Part shown: one piece after another, positions 37,232-46,100 of the stretch
Position numbering within the stretch: the first letter of the stretch is position 1
Layout: each line of letters opens with the position of its first letter
Assembly: GCA_029866325.1 (NCBI GenBank)
Contig: JARWZO010000011.1
Coordinates: 1 to 64,000, forward strand
From: Fluviicola sp.
Lineage (GTDB): Bacteria; Bacteroidota; Bacteroidia; Flavobacteriales_D; Crocinitomicaceae
Direction: 5' to 3'
Length of the DNA: 64,000 nt
The notes under the pieces: generated by a model
What the model saw: only the letters and a program-made list of their open reading frames with translations
Told to the model about the DNA's origin: nothing
The model's database searches: none
Translations under genes and position numbers: made by a program

Positions 37232-37414
37232 TTATCCCATTCCGCACGCCGGACAATCATGGTGCATTGACGGTGCTTCCTCTTGTTTTTTGGTTGCCTT
37301 CTCGTACTTGGTCTTTTCCCCCGATTTTATTTCATCCGGATGACAAGATGCAGTAAGTGCAGCAACGGAAGTTCCTATTGCGATGGCTTTTAAAAGTGAT
37401 GCTGAAAGTTTCAT
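37232..37414 (-). CDS. Candidate RiPP precursor peptide 1, C-terminal CPACGMG
   Basis: A 60-residue peptide. The N-terminus MKLSASLLKAIAIGTSVAAL is a hydrophobic signal or leader ending in TASC (Cys24, possible lipobox). A charged Lys/Glu linker (28-48) follows, then the core SMHHDCPACGMG with Cys54 and Cys57. Peptide 2 shares the leader (MKLSxSLLxAIAIG), the exact length and the end DCPxCGMG, while the middle differs. That pattern of conserved leader and core beside an MNIO gene marks a precursor. The enzyme gene starts 5 nt later. Modification and function are unknown; metal binding is possible. Confidence 0.78.
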   Translation of the reverse strand: MKLSASLLKAIAIGTSVAALTASCHPDEIKSGEKTKYEKATKKQEEAPSMHHDCPACGMG

Positions 37415-37429
37415 GACTCATTTTATTAG

Positions 37430-37452
37430 TGTGTCAACAGTAGCTTGACACA
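37430..37452. promoter_or_regulatory. Palindrome between the two precursor genes
   Basis: TGTGTCAA (37430-37437) and TTGACACA (37445-37452), perfect 8-bp arms with a 7-nt spacer, 15 bp before the ATG of peptide 1. It could be a repressor operator or an mRNA hairpin that sets the ratio of the two peptides. Confidence 0.5.
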
Positions 37453-37528
37453 TTCCGTGCCGTAATACTAACTGAAAACGTCAATCTTTCCAACAGTACA
37501 TCGCTTTATTTTGAAAGTTCAAAGATGA

Positions 37529-37711
37529 TTACCCCATTCCGCAGACCGGGCAATCTGACGGACAATTGGTTCCCGGATCACAATCACCATTGTCGTTGCG
37601 CTGATCCGTGCGCGATTTCAGGTCTTCTTTTTCGCATGAAGCACTTACGGTTGCTGTTCCTAAGGTAACACCGATTGCGATGGCTTGTAATAATGATGTT
37701 GATAGTTTCAT
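37529..37711 (-). CDS. Candidate RiPP precursor peptide 2, C-terminal CPVCGMG
   Basis: A 60-residue paralogue of peptide 1: leader MKLSTSLLQAIAIGVTLGTA, Cys26 after VSAS, a polar linker (KEDLKSRTDQRND), and a Cys-richer end NGDCDPGTNC followed by PSDCPVCGMG. Cysteines are at 26, 44, 50, 54 and 57, two more than in peptide 1. It is the first gene of the group and has an unusually strong Shine-Dalgarno site. The shared DCPxCGMG end is the likely site of MNIO modification (inference). Confidence 0.78.
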   Translation of the reverse strand: MKLSTSLLQAIAIGVTLGTATVSASCEKEDLKSRTDQRNDNGDCDPGTNCPSDCPVCGMG

Positions 37712-37715
37712 TTTT

Positions 37716-37720
37716 CCTCC
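37716..37720 (-). promoter_or_regulatory. Strong Shine-Dalgarno site of peptide 2 (GGAGG)
   Basis: GGAGG with a 4-nt spacer to the ATG at 37711. Such sites are rare in Bacteroidota and almost absent elsewhere in this window. It predicts high expression of the precursor. An imperfect -7-like TTAATTTG overlaps it. Confidence 0.55.
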
Positions 37721-37833
37721 AAATTAAATGAATAAAACTGTTTATTAAATGGATGATGGAAATGAGGAGACAACAGTTGCATCGATACCTAAATATGTTG
37801 CTTTGACTATTTGCCACAAGTGTTTATTGATAA

Positions 37834-37986
37834 GTCCCGTAGGGACGTAATATGGCAATAAAATGGATGTTGCCTGAAGAAATCACCCCATAGGGGTGAG
37901 ATATAATGACTGTGCGTCCCGACCCTACGGGGCGGATAACTTAGGATTAGAAGCCTTTGTTAAGATATTACGTCCCTACACGGGAC
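37834..37986. repeat. Palindromic CCCGTAGGGACG-type element
   Basis: A 153-bp unit with outer arms at 37834-37853 (GTCCCGTAGGGACGTAATAT) and 37965-37986 (the complement with a 2-nt insertion). Inside is CACCCCATAGGGGTG (37884-37898) and a GACCCTACGGGGCGG segment. It lies between the divergent peptide 2 and barrel genes. Nothing coding is seen in 37712-38089. Confidence 0.7.
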
Positions 37987-38063
37987 TACGGGATGAAAAC
38001 TTGTTTAAACTCAATAAATACTACACTTCCGTATTTTACGTTATCAGACCCGAACCTTTTTTT

Positions 38064-38071
38064 TACTTTTG
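38064..38071 (+). promoter_or_regulatory. -7 promoter element of the barrel-waaA operon (TACTTTTG)
   Basis: Exact TAnnTTTG match, 18 nt before the ATG at 38090. The TTG that would open a longer frame at 38069 is part of this element, which rules it out as a start. Confidence 0.6.
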
Positions 38072-38089
38072 AACCTCATTGTTTTGTTC

Positions 38090-38848
38090 ATGAAAATCTA
38101 TTTCTGTTTATTCATTGCTTTTTCGTTACAGGTCACAGTCTGGTCGCAGCGAAAATTCGGTGATTCTATTATCGGTACTCCATGGGTTGGCATTCAATAC
38201 GGTGGAAACTGGAGCAAGGCAGATTTGGGAGATCGATATGGGTTTTTTAATCACCTCGGAATGATGGCGGGCTACAAAACCAAACGCAATTGGGTGTATG
38301 GTTTAGATGGTAATTTCATGTTTGGCAGTCAAATTCGTATGGAAGGTTTGTTTGACGGTCTGAAAGATAGCTACGGAAACATTACCGATGTGAACGGCGA
38401 TATCGCTAATATTTTGTTGTTTAGCCGTGGTTTCAACGTCAATTTAATGATCGGAAAAGTGTTCCCGGTATTTAGTTTGAATGAAAATTCGGGAATCTAT
38501 ATACACGGAGGCGTTGGCTATCTGCAACACAAACTCCGCATTGAAAGCAACGATCAAGTAATTCCGAGTTTGGAATTGGACTATAAAAAAGGATACGATC
38601 GTTTTACTTCAGGCATCAATTTTCATCAGTTTGTAGGGTACGCATTTCTGGCCAATCAGGGAATTGTGAATTTTTATGGTGGATTTTACGCACAACAAGG
38701 ATTGACCTATAACCGCCGTGAGATCTTTTTTGACCGACCTGATGAAGAAGTTCCGAAAGGTCAACGTTTGGATGTGCAGATCGGATTTAAGCTCGGTTGG
38801 TTTATTCCTGTTTACCAGCGCAAACCAAAAGATTATTACTTCGATTGA
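38090..38848 (+). CDS. Outer-membrane beta-barrel protein upstream of waaA
   Basis: A 252-residue protein with signal peptide MKIYFCLFIAFSLQVTVWSQ. The rest alternates aromatic strands typical of an 8-10-strand barrel (GIQYGGNWSKADLGDRYG, GMMAGYKTKRNWVYGLDGNFMFG, GIYIHGGVGYLQHKLRIE, FYGGFYAQQGLTYNRRE, QIGFKLGWFIPVY). Its stop overlaps the waaA start (TGATG), so the two are translationally coupled; a role in LPS-related envelope work is possible. The C-terminal YYFD is not a sorting domain. Confidence 0.82.
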   Translation: MKIYFCLFIAFSLQVTVWSQRKFGDSIIGTPWVGIQYGGNWSKADLGDRYGFFNHLGMMAGYKTKRNWVYGLDGNFMFGSQIRMEGLFDGLKDSYGNITDVNGDIANILLFSRGFNVNLMIGKVFPVFSLNENSGIYIHGGVGYLQHKLRIESNDQVIPSLELDYKKGYDRFTSGINFHQFVGYAFLANQGIVNFYGGFYAQQGLTYNRREIFFDRPDEEVPKGQRLDVQIGFKLGWFIPVYQRKPKDYYFD

Positions 38849-40059
38849 TGCGCTTGCTTTACGCCATTGGAATGGGAGGTTTGTACTGCTTGATGTGGTG
38901 CGCTTCACTTTTCAATGCCAAAGCCCGCAAGTGGATCGTTGGACGTAAAACTCCCATTACTGATTTTAAACTCCCCGAAAACAAACATACCGTTTGGTTT
39001 CATTGCGCTTCATTGGGCGAATTCGATCAGGGATTGCCGGTGATGTTTGCCTACAAAGAACGATTTCCCGATGCTTTTTTAGTGGTGACGTTTTTCAGTC
39101 CGTCGGGAATGGAATTTTATAACAAGCGTCAGCATTGCGTCGATTTAGCTTGTTATCTTCCGTTGGATACCGCTTCCAACGCCCGGAAATTCATAACGCA
39201 TTTCAAACCAAAAGATGTGTTTTTTGTGAAATACGAATTTTGGTACAACCATCTGTTGGCAGCCAAACGTTCGGGTGCGCGCATTTACGGTGTAAGTAGT
39301 TTATTTCGTCCCACGCACCGGTTTTTCAAATGGTACGGCGGTTTTTTCAGATCAGCCTTGCGGTTGTTCGATCATTTTTACGTGCAGGATCAACGTTCCA
39401 AAGATCTGCTGGACGGTATCGGAATTCATCAAACAACACTTTCAGGCGATACACGCTACGACCGCATGATTGCTGTGCGTGATAAAGGTGATTCGAATGA
39501 GATTTTAGCCGATTTCACACACGAGAAACCAACCTTGATTTTGGGAAGCTCTTGGCCTATTGATGAAGAAGTGTTGTTGACATCGCTGCTTGTATTGCGT
39601 GAGAAGATGAACATTATTATTGCTCCGCACGACATCTCAGAGCAACACGTTTCAGCTATTTCGGCCCTTTTTGGTGATGAGGTAGTTCGTTATACGACTT
39701 ATGTGTCTTCACCGCAAAATCGGGTTCTTATTTTAGACACCATCGGGCAGTTGACCGCGGCTTATCGCTACGCAACCATTGCCTATATCGGTGGTGGATT
39801 TACAGGTAAATTGCACAATATTCTTGAGCCCGGAGCTTTCGGTATTCCGGTTATTTTCGGTCCGAAACACGAACGTTTCCCGGAAGCGCAATTGTTTTTA
39901 GATCGGAAAGTAGCGCTTGAAGTTACCGATTCAAATCAACTGGAAGGATTGGTTGATCAGTTGTTGGAACGGAAAACGGAAATTTCGGGTGAGTTACAGC
40001 TGATTTTTGAAGAGAATAGTGGTGCCGCAAAAAAGGTGGTGGCTGGGATTGAGGATTGA
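38848..40059 (+). CDS. waaA: 3-deoxy-D-manno-octulosonic acid (Kdo) transferase
   Basis: A 403-residue inner-membrane-bound GT30 glycosyltransferase that adds Kdo to lipid A precursor. The start at ATG 38848 shares one base with the preceding TGA. Signatures: WFHCASLGEFDQG (HAxSxGE motif form), FFSPSGMEFYNKR, YLPLDTASNARKF, FVKYEFWYN, SGDTRYDRM, and the C-terminal YIGGGFTGKLHNILEPGAFGIPVIFGPKHERFPEA. Normal length. Confidence 0.95.
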   Translation: MRLLYAIGMGGLYCLMWCASLFNAKARKWIVGRKTPITDFKLPENKHTVWFHCASLGEFDQGLPVMFAYKERFPDAFLVVTFFSPSGMEFYNKRQHCVDLACYLPLDTASNARKFITHFKPKDVFFVKYEFWYNHLLAAKRSGARIYGVSSLFRPTHRFFKWYGGFFRSALRLFDHFYVQDQRSKDLLDGIGIHQTTLSGDTRYDRMIAVRDKGDSNEILADFTHEKPTLILGSSWPIDEEVLLTSLLVLREKMNIIIAPHDISEQHVSAISALFGDEVVRYTTYVSSPQNRVLILDTIGQLTAAYRYATIAYIGGGFTGKLHNILEPGAFGIPVIFGPKHERFPEAQLFLDRKVALEVTDSNQLEGLVDQLLERKTEISGELQLIFEENSGAAKKVVAGIED

Positions 40060-40081
40060 TTACCATAAGATTTTTGTGATT

Positions 40082-40136
40082 ATTTTAGTTTGACTAAAAT
40101 AGTGTTTGCAAATTTTAATGTTCGTAATATTGCGAA
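40082..40136. terminator. Two hairpins between convergent waaA and esterase genes
   Basis: ATTTTAGT-TTG-ACTAAAAT (40082-40100) and the near-palindrome TTCGTAATATTGCGAA (40121-40136). They fill the 125-bp gap between convergent genes and probably end both transcripts. The second sequence recurs at 61882-61897 in another convergent gap. Confidence 0.5.
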
Positions 40137-40184
40137 CACTCAAAGTTGCAAATTCGCAAATTTCATCCGCAAATTTCGCTCCGA

Positions 40185-41021
40185 CTATTTTTCCTCAGTA
40201 ACCTTCCATATCCACTCAAACGCATTCTCCACCCCGTGATGCAAAATGGTTCCGTGATCTTCTTTCGGTAAATAATCATAGGTGTAATGCACGTTTTTCT
40301 GTCCTGTTTTTTGGAGAGCTTTTCCAATGTTTTTAGCCCCGCTTACCATTTCTTTTCCTTCATCACCAACAGAAATGTACACATTCATCGGTGTTTCAGG
40401 AAGTTTTAACGGTTGTTTTAGCAGCGATCCATTGTCCCACCAAAGGCTAGGACTCACGATGCAATAATTTTGAAATAACTCCGGTTTTTTGAACAGCACT
40501 TCAGTCGCAAACAACCCTGCCAATGACTGACCGATCAGGGTTTTGGTTCCGTTTGTTTTGTAATTCTTCTCAATGAAAGGCTGTAAATCCCTTTCGATAT
40601 ACGACATGAACTGTTCTGAACCACCGCCAATTGAATAAGTGTTCGGGTAACCGTCGAGCCATTTCGGCCATGTAGCATTGGGTGATGGTTTATACGTCAT
40701 ATCATGCGTGCGATTGGTACTGATAATACCCACCAAAATAGATGGTTGTAGGTAATTGACCCATGAAAAACTGTAAAATTGTACCAAGCCCGCGATGTGG
40801 ATAAAATCTTCGTCAACTGCACCATCTAGTAGGTAAATGACCGGATAAGTAGCCGCTGAATCCGGATTGTAGCCATCAGGTAAATAGATGTTTACGGCCA
40901 TTTTACCTCCGAATACTGAAGAAGGAATACTGTCTTTAAATCCAAGTGTAATGACCTCTTTTTGCGCGGAAGCAGAAGTTATTCCAAAGAGTAAAAAAAC
41001 GATAGAGAAAGCCTGTTTCAT
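40185..41021 (-). CDS. Secreted alpha/beta-hydrolase esterase (esterase-D/Fes type)
   Basis: A 278-residue protein. ATG 41021 opens a signal peptide (MKQAFSIVFLLFGITSASAQ). Hydrolase features: IYLPDGYNPDSAATYPVIYLLDGAVDE, the nucleophile motif GQSLAGLFA, VSPSLWWDNG, and the catalytic His in EDHGTILHHG. This fits the putative-esterase family that includes siderophore esterases; here the substrate is unknown. No T9SS domain is present, so it is periplasmic. A TACATTTG element lies 33 nt upstream. Confidence 0.88.
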   Translation of the reverse strand: MKQAFSIVFLLFGITSASAQKEVITLGFKDSIPSSVFGGKMAVNIYLPDGYNPDSAATYPVIYLLDGAVDEDFIHIAGLVQFYSFSWVNYLQPSILVGIISTNRTHDMTYKPSPNATWPKWLDGYPNTYSIGGGSEQFMSYIERDLQPFIEKNYKTNGTKTLIGQSLAGLFATEVLFKKPELFQNYCIVSPSLWWDNGSLLKQPLKLPETPMNVYISVGDEGKEMVSGAKNIGKALQKTGQKNVHYTYDYLPKEDHGTILHHGVENAFEWIWKVTEEK

Positions 41022-41054
41022 ATAAAAATGTGTTTGAAAGAAACATTTAATTCT

Positions 41055-41062
41055 CAAATGTA
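41055..41062 (-). promoter_or_regulatory. -7 promoter element of the esterase gene (TACATTTG)
   Basis: Exact TAnnTTTG match on the minus strand, 33 nt before the ATG at 41021, giving the longest leader among the promoters listed here. Confidence 0.5.
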
Positions 41063-41153
41063 GCAAAAGGATGTGCGGGTAGTTTCTGCAACCATCAAAT
41101 ACCGTATTAATCCCCGTTGGCGAATTATAAGAAGCGTTGTTTTGGAAAACACG

Positions 41154-42005
41154 TCATCGTTGATGAGCGAATAACCAATCGGTGTTTTTGAACGGAAGCT
41201 TGTGCTGAATGAATTTTTTAGCCAACTCCTTCGCTTGAATGCGACCTTCTTTTGAAAGCAAATCTTTGATATCCAGCCGGATTACTATGTTGAATTGATC
41301 GCGCAAAGACAGATCGAAAAACCCGGCTGCTTCATAAAAAACGGGGTGCTGTGCAAACAATCGACTGCGCAATTCTTCGGGAGATAATTCAACCAACGGA
41401 TCGCTGAGCAATTCAATTTCGGTTCCCAATTGCAGCAAAATCAAGGTTTCATCGAGCCAATGTTGCCCTTCTGGTGAAAGGTGATTGCGAATAACAAGGC
41501 TGAATCGCTCTACGTATTTATCACCGTAATTCGAATAATAATCGGGAACCACCGACTTGTTTTTAGAAATAGCGCACCGCACGCGGAAATCAGTTTCACG
41601 CCATTTATAATAAGCTGTAGTGCCAAAAAGCGAATCAGGGGCGGGAGTAGGAACAGGAAAATTACCGGTATAGAAATCAGCCATTTCGTCAATGCATCGA
41701 ATGATAAACGTTTCCTTTCCGGTGTGATCGACCAAAACATGCCACATACAATCGGGTTCGTTGATCGATTCAGGAAGCGGTTTATAACACAATTGACACG
41801 AAACAATTTCTCCTTTTTCGTTCAGTTGATTTACCAAACGATAATACTTTAGGTTCTCATCAAAGAGCGGTTGTTCTTTCAGGCACGCTGAGTCTTTCGA
41901 CTCTTGTAAAAATACATCCTGAGCACTTGCAGACAGATATATGAAAACAAACAATCCCGGCAGGAAAGTATAAAATAAAAAGTACCGGAGAATTTGTTGT
42001 TTCAT
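41154..42005 (-). CDS. Exported protein of unknown function
   Basis: A 283-residue protein that I do not recognise. It has a signal peptide (MKQQILRYFLFYTFLPGLFVFIYLSASAQ). The mature part has four or five cysteines (SACLKEQP, VSCQLCYKP, PDCMWHV, IRCIDE), which may pair, and a C-terminal helical part (SPEELRSRLFAQHP, KEGRIQAKELAKKFIQHKLPF). It is transcribed from its own promoter, 7 nt before the ATG. Neighbouring genes give no hint of the role. Confidence 0.75.
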   Translation of the reverse strand: MKQQILRYFLFYTFLPGLFVFIYLSASAQDVFLQESKDSACLKEQPLFDENLKYYRLVNQLNEKGEIVSCQLCYKPLPESINEPDCMWHVLVDHTGKETFIIRCIDEMADFYTGNFPVPTPAPDSLFGTTAYYKWRETDFRVRCAISKNKSVVPDYYSNYGDKYVERFSLVIRNHLSPEGQHWLDETLILLQLGTEIELLSDPLVELSPEELRSRLFAQHPVFYEAAGFFDLSLRDQFNIVIRLDIKDLLSKEGRIQAKELAKKFIQHKLPFKNTDWLFAHQR

Positions 42006-42012
42006 GGTTGTT

Positions 42013-42020
42013 CAAAGATA
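42013..42020 (-). promoter_or_regulatory. -7 promoter element (TATCTTTG)
   Basis: Exact TAnnTTTG match on the minus strand, 7 nt before the ATG at 42005. Confidence 0.6.
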
Positions 42021-42087
42021 GGCTATCGTTCTATAAATGAAGGCTTTTCTTTGAAACAAACGAACGGTGATTTGGTTTAAGAAACAA

Positions 42088-42136
42088 AGGTGGCTTAAAA
42101 GTAATAATCTGCGTCGTTATCACTTTTAAGCCACCT
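42088..42136 (-). terminator. Rho-independent terminator of the LOG-family gene
   Basis: Perfect 15-bp arms AGGTGGCTTAAAAGT (42088-42102) and its complement (42122-42136) with a 19-nt loop, followed on the minus strand by TTGTTTCTT. It lies 62 nt after the LOG gene stop. Confidence 0.7.
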
Positions 42137-42198
42137 CAATGTTTTATCCAAGAATGAAACTCTTTATCTTTAAGAAATCCCTGTTGATAATATACTGA

Positions 42199-42882
42199 CT
42201 AGAAATTCGGCGTCAAGTCGTGGGTTTTGTAGAAATCTTCAATGTATTTCACCGCTTCATCAGCCGTATCCACTACTTTGAGGTAATTCAAATCGCTTTC
42301 GGAAATGTTGTTTTCTTTTTCCAGCATGGCGCGTTTCACCCAATCAACCAATCCGTCCCAATAATCGTGACTGATCAATACAACCGGGCGTTTGTTGATT
42401 TTTTTGGTTTGAATCAGCGTGATTGCTTCGAATAATTCATCCAACGTACCGAAACCGCCGGGCATGATGATAAAGCCTTGCGAATATTTCACGAAAATCA
42501 CCTTCCGCACAAAGAAGTAATTAAACTCGAGGTTGTGCTCCGGATCGATGTACGGATTGTAGTTTTGCTCAAACGGCAAATCGATGTTTAGTCCAACTGA
42601 ACGACCGCCACCTTGCTTCGCACCTTTATTTCCGGCTTCCATGATTCCGGGACCACCACCGGTGATGACACCAAACCCGGCTTTGGCCAGTTTTTCACCG
42701 ACTTCAACGGCTTGTTCGTAATACGGATTTTCTTCTTTTGTTCTGGCAGAACCGAAGATGGACACACACGGTCCTATTTTCGCCATACGTTCGTAGCCCT
42801 CTACAAACTCTGACATGATTTTAAAAATGGCCCAGCTATCGTTGGTTTTTATTTCGTTCCAATCTTTTTGAAATGCGTTCAT
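42199..42882 (-). CDS. LOG-family (TIGR00730) nucleotide phosphoribohydrolase
   Basis: A 227-residue Rossmann-fold protein. Signatures GGGPGIMEAGNKGA and PGGFGTLDELFEAI (the PGGxGTxxE motif with catalytic Glu). Family members cleave nucleoside 5'-monophosphates such as cytokinin ribotides or AMP to base and ribose 5-phosphate (known); the bacterial role here is probably nucleotide turnover. The N-terminal 30 residues (FQKDWNEIKTNDSWAIFKIMSEF) are the extended form of the family. Confidence 0.92.
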   Translation of the reverse strand: MNAFQKDWNEIKTNDSWAIFKIMSEFVEGYERMAKIGPCVSIFGSARTKEENPYYEQAVEVGEKLAKAGFGVITGGGPGIMEAGNKGAKQGGGRSVGLNIDLPFEQNYNPYIDPEHNLEFNYFFVRKVIFVKYSQGFIIMPGGFGTLDELFEAITLIQTKKINKRPVVLISHDYWDGLVDWVKRAMLEKENNISESDLNYLKVVDTADEAVKYIEDFYKTHDLTPNF

Positions 42883-43135
42883 GTATGTTGTATTGTTAAA
42901 ACTGTCTTTTTAAGTTGATTGGTTATTGTAAAACTACCAAGCCCACTAAAATAGGTAGTCTAAGGGTTTCTAACGGTTAAGAAACGGATAAATTGTAAAC
43001 GTTCAGGGGTTTATAACTCGACTAAAAGGATTTATTACTAACGTTTTTGTACTTACTTTTTTTAGAGATTGTAAAAAACCAAAAAGTCCCTCCGTTTTCA
43101 CGAAAGAACTTTCCAGTTTAAAATTGTAACTCATT

Positions 43136-46100
43136 CTACTTTATTACCTCTACCCGTTTGTTCACGATCTGTGTATCGGTTTTAATGCGCAATACATACA
43201 TTCCCGCTTGCGTGTCTACCGGAATACCTATCTGACAATTGCCGATTCCCGTATAACAGGCGACACTTTTTCCGTTGACATCATAAAGTTGCATCTCTGC
43301 CGCTTTAGGAGTTTGAATACTCAAAACACCACCTGCTTTCACCGGATTCGGAAATACGGAGATGGAAGTGATTTCTGACGTTGCTACCGAAAGATCACTT
43401 CCGATGTTGATGTTATCAATGTACATCGCGTTACCATAATAACCGTGATTTCGGAAAACGATTTGCAGGTTGTTTTCGCCGATGTATGCAGATAAATTCA
43501 CTGTGTCTGTTCGCCACTGTGCTGCTGTAGGCACAAATAGCTCTTGGAAATCGGGCGAGGTCGATAAATCGGTTCCGCCTTTGTAATACAATTCATTGTA
43601 TGTTGCTCCACAATCGGTAGAAACCAAAATAGAAAGCGTGTCTGAATTGACAGTTCCCCAACGTGCGTAGGCAACATCAAAGAATAGGTTTAATTCAGTG
43701 ATCGGGCCGCTTGCATCCAATGGAATAACCATATCATCGGTAGTACCTTCGCCGTAAATATTGTAGTTGTCGAAAACAGCCGATTGATTGGAATTTCCAA
43801 AACCACCTGCCGCTACCGAAAGCGACCATTGACCACCATTGTCTTCATTGTTCAAGCTCCAACCGTTTGGCAGGAAATTTCCTTGAAAACTTTCACTCAA
43901 CGGTGCAAAAGGAATGGCATAATAATCCAAATTGACGTAAATACTATCGGTATCCGTGTTTCCGTTTGCGTCAGTGATTTCCAAAACGGCTAAATGTGTT
44001 CCGGCTGTGGTAAACAATACAGCAGGATTGCGATCAGTAGAACTTGCCGGACTTCCCGTAGGAAAGTTCCATTGCCACGAAGCATTGGTGTGATTCATGA
44101 ACGAATAATCATCAAAATAAAATGAATCGACACTGCAGACTGCGGTTTGCTGTAGTTTATCAACCGTAATTCGCGCAATCACCGCTGTTGGAGCTTCGTT
44201 CAACGCACTTTCCCAGATTCCTTTTCCGTAGGTCGCTAAACGCATTTTTCCATCGCGGTAAAACGGGCGAAGGATATTTCCTGACGTATAAGTTGGTAAT
44301 CCTGCGTTGTCAATTTGCCAGTTATTGGTGTTGTTTCGGTAGTAAACGGCTCTGTTCGTAGCGGCATAAATTCCACCGTCGGTTCCGGCCACGTGCGACA
44401 AACTTTGAACGCTTTCGTTGTTGAGTGTTGAAGAAGTGATATTCGACCACGAGGCACCGCCATCAACGGTTTTAAATACTTTGTTTCCGTTCGAGCCACT
44501 CGGATAAGCGATCCAAAGGTTGTTTTCATCCGCCGGATTGATCGCCAATAACATGCGCGAACTGTTTCCATTTGGAATGGTCAAGCTGTTCCAGGTTTGT
44601 CCGCCGTCGGTTGTTTTCCAAAGCGTTCCGGTAGAACCCGACGACGGTTGTTGATGCAAGTAAATCACATCCGGATTGCTGGAAGAAACCTCTATATAGG
44701 TGATTTTGGCATTTGCAACAGCTCCGAAAGTGTGGAGCAAGTTAAATGATCCTCCGGCATCGGTGGTTTTCCATATAGAATGCTCATTTCCGATGTAAGC
44801 AATGCTGTAGCAATTGGGATGAAACTCCATTTCGCTCGATTCTGCTGCCCAATAACTCTCGTTAGGAGACATTCCGAAAGGCGCACTTCCAATCGGGTCG
44901 TTGAGGTTCACCGGGATGATTTGTCCGCTGATATCCGAGAAATAGGTTTTGCGGTTGTTCCCCGGATTCACGTATCCGGTTGAAGCTTCGCCTCCACCAA
45001 GCTCAAGGAAGTTTCCATCGCCATAATCTTCAGAATAAGCGAGGTTTCCATTGTGGTACAAACCGCCAACAAGCACATCCAAATTCCAGCCACTGCCAAA
45101 TCCCCAATAGTCTGATCCGTGAACACCACTCATGGTAAAAGTTGGTTGTGTATTGAAAAAGTCAGCCGAACGGTAAATTCCACCATCGGTTGAAATCCAT
45201 GCTTCGGTTCCCAACATTCGGAAATCCTGGTTGTCAACGTGCATGTTAATAGGGCCGCCTATATAACCCGAAACACCTGCAAATGTTGCTCCACCATCGG
45301 TTGACCGGTAAACGTTCAATCCCCCGACTAAAATTTCATCGGCATCGGTAGCAGAGGCCATCAAGGCACAATTGTAAAATCCTTGGTGGTATTGCCAGCT
45401 CGGACTTCCAATAGCTAAATTCATGTGGTTGGCATCGTAAGGTCCGCCCGCAGGGCCATTTGGTAACGTCCAAGAAGTTCCGCCATCGTTACTGCGATAT
45501 ACGCCTATGTATCCGGTGTCACCCGTTTTTGATTCCCCGATGAGGTACGCATAAACGCGGTTCGGATCGGCGGGAGTAACAGCTAATCTGGCGCCTCCGT
45601 CATTTCGTCCGGCATCGGTAGAGTAGTGCCAACCGGTTGATTGGATGGTCCAGGTTGCTCCCGAATCGGTAGAACGATAAAACTCGCACAAATCGTCGTT
45701 CGGATTATTGCGCACCAAATAAAGAGTTGCAGCGTTGGTAACGTTTGCTTTTACATCCCAACAAGCTACGTTGACCAATTGCGTCCAGTTGGTTCCGCCG
45801 TCTATAGAACGGTACAATCCTTTGTCGGTTGCGGCAATCACGATTTGGTCATTGGCAGGATTGATGAGGATTTCATTCACTCCGAAGTTTGATTCCGGAA
45901 GCACATTGGTCCAGTTGTTACCACCATCTGTCGAGCGAAAAACGCCATTGTTTCCACCCGCAAATACAATGTTCGGATTGGAAAAATGCACTTCAACGGA
46001 TGTTACCCCGCTTCCGAAGTCGAGTGTTGCCGAAACGCAATTCCAATTGACTCCGTTATCGGAACTTTTATACACTTCACCCGGTTCTGTACCGCAATAC

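Noticed and set aside
36093..37256. TTG 37256 as start of the MNIO gene
   Set aside because: It would overlap the C-terminal core codons of peptide 1; GTG 37226 leaves a normal 5-nt gap.
37415..38063. A third precursor peptide gene
   Set aside because: I searched both strands of the gaps around the two peptides for a CPxCGMG-like end and saw none.
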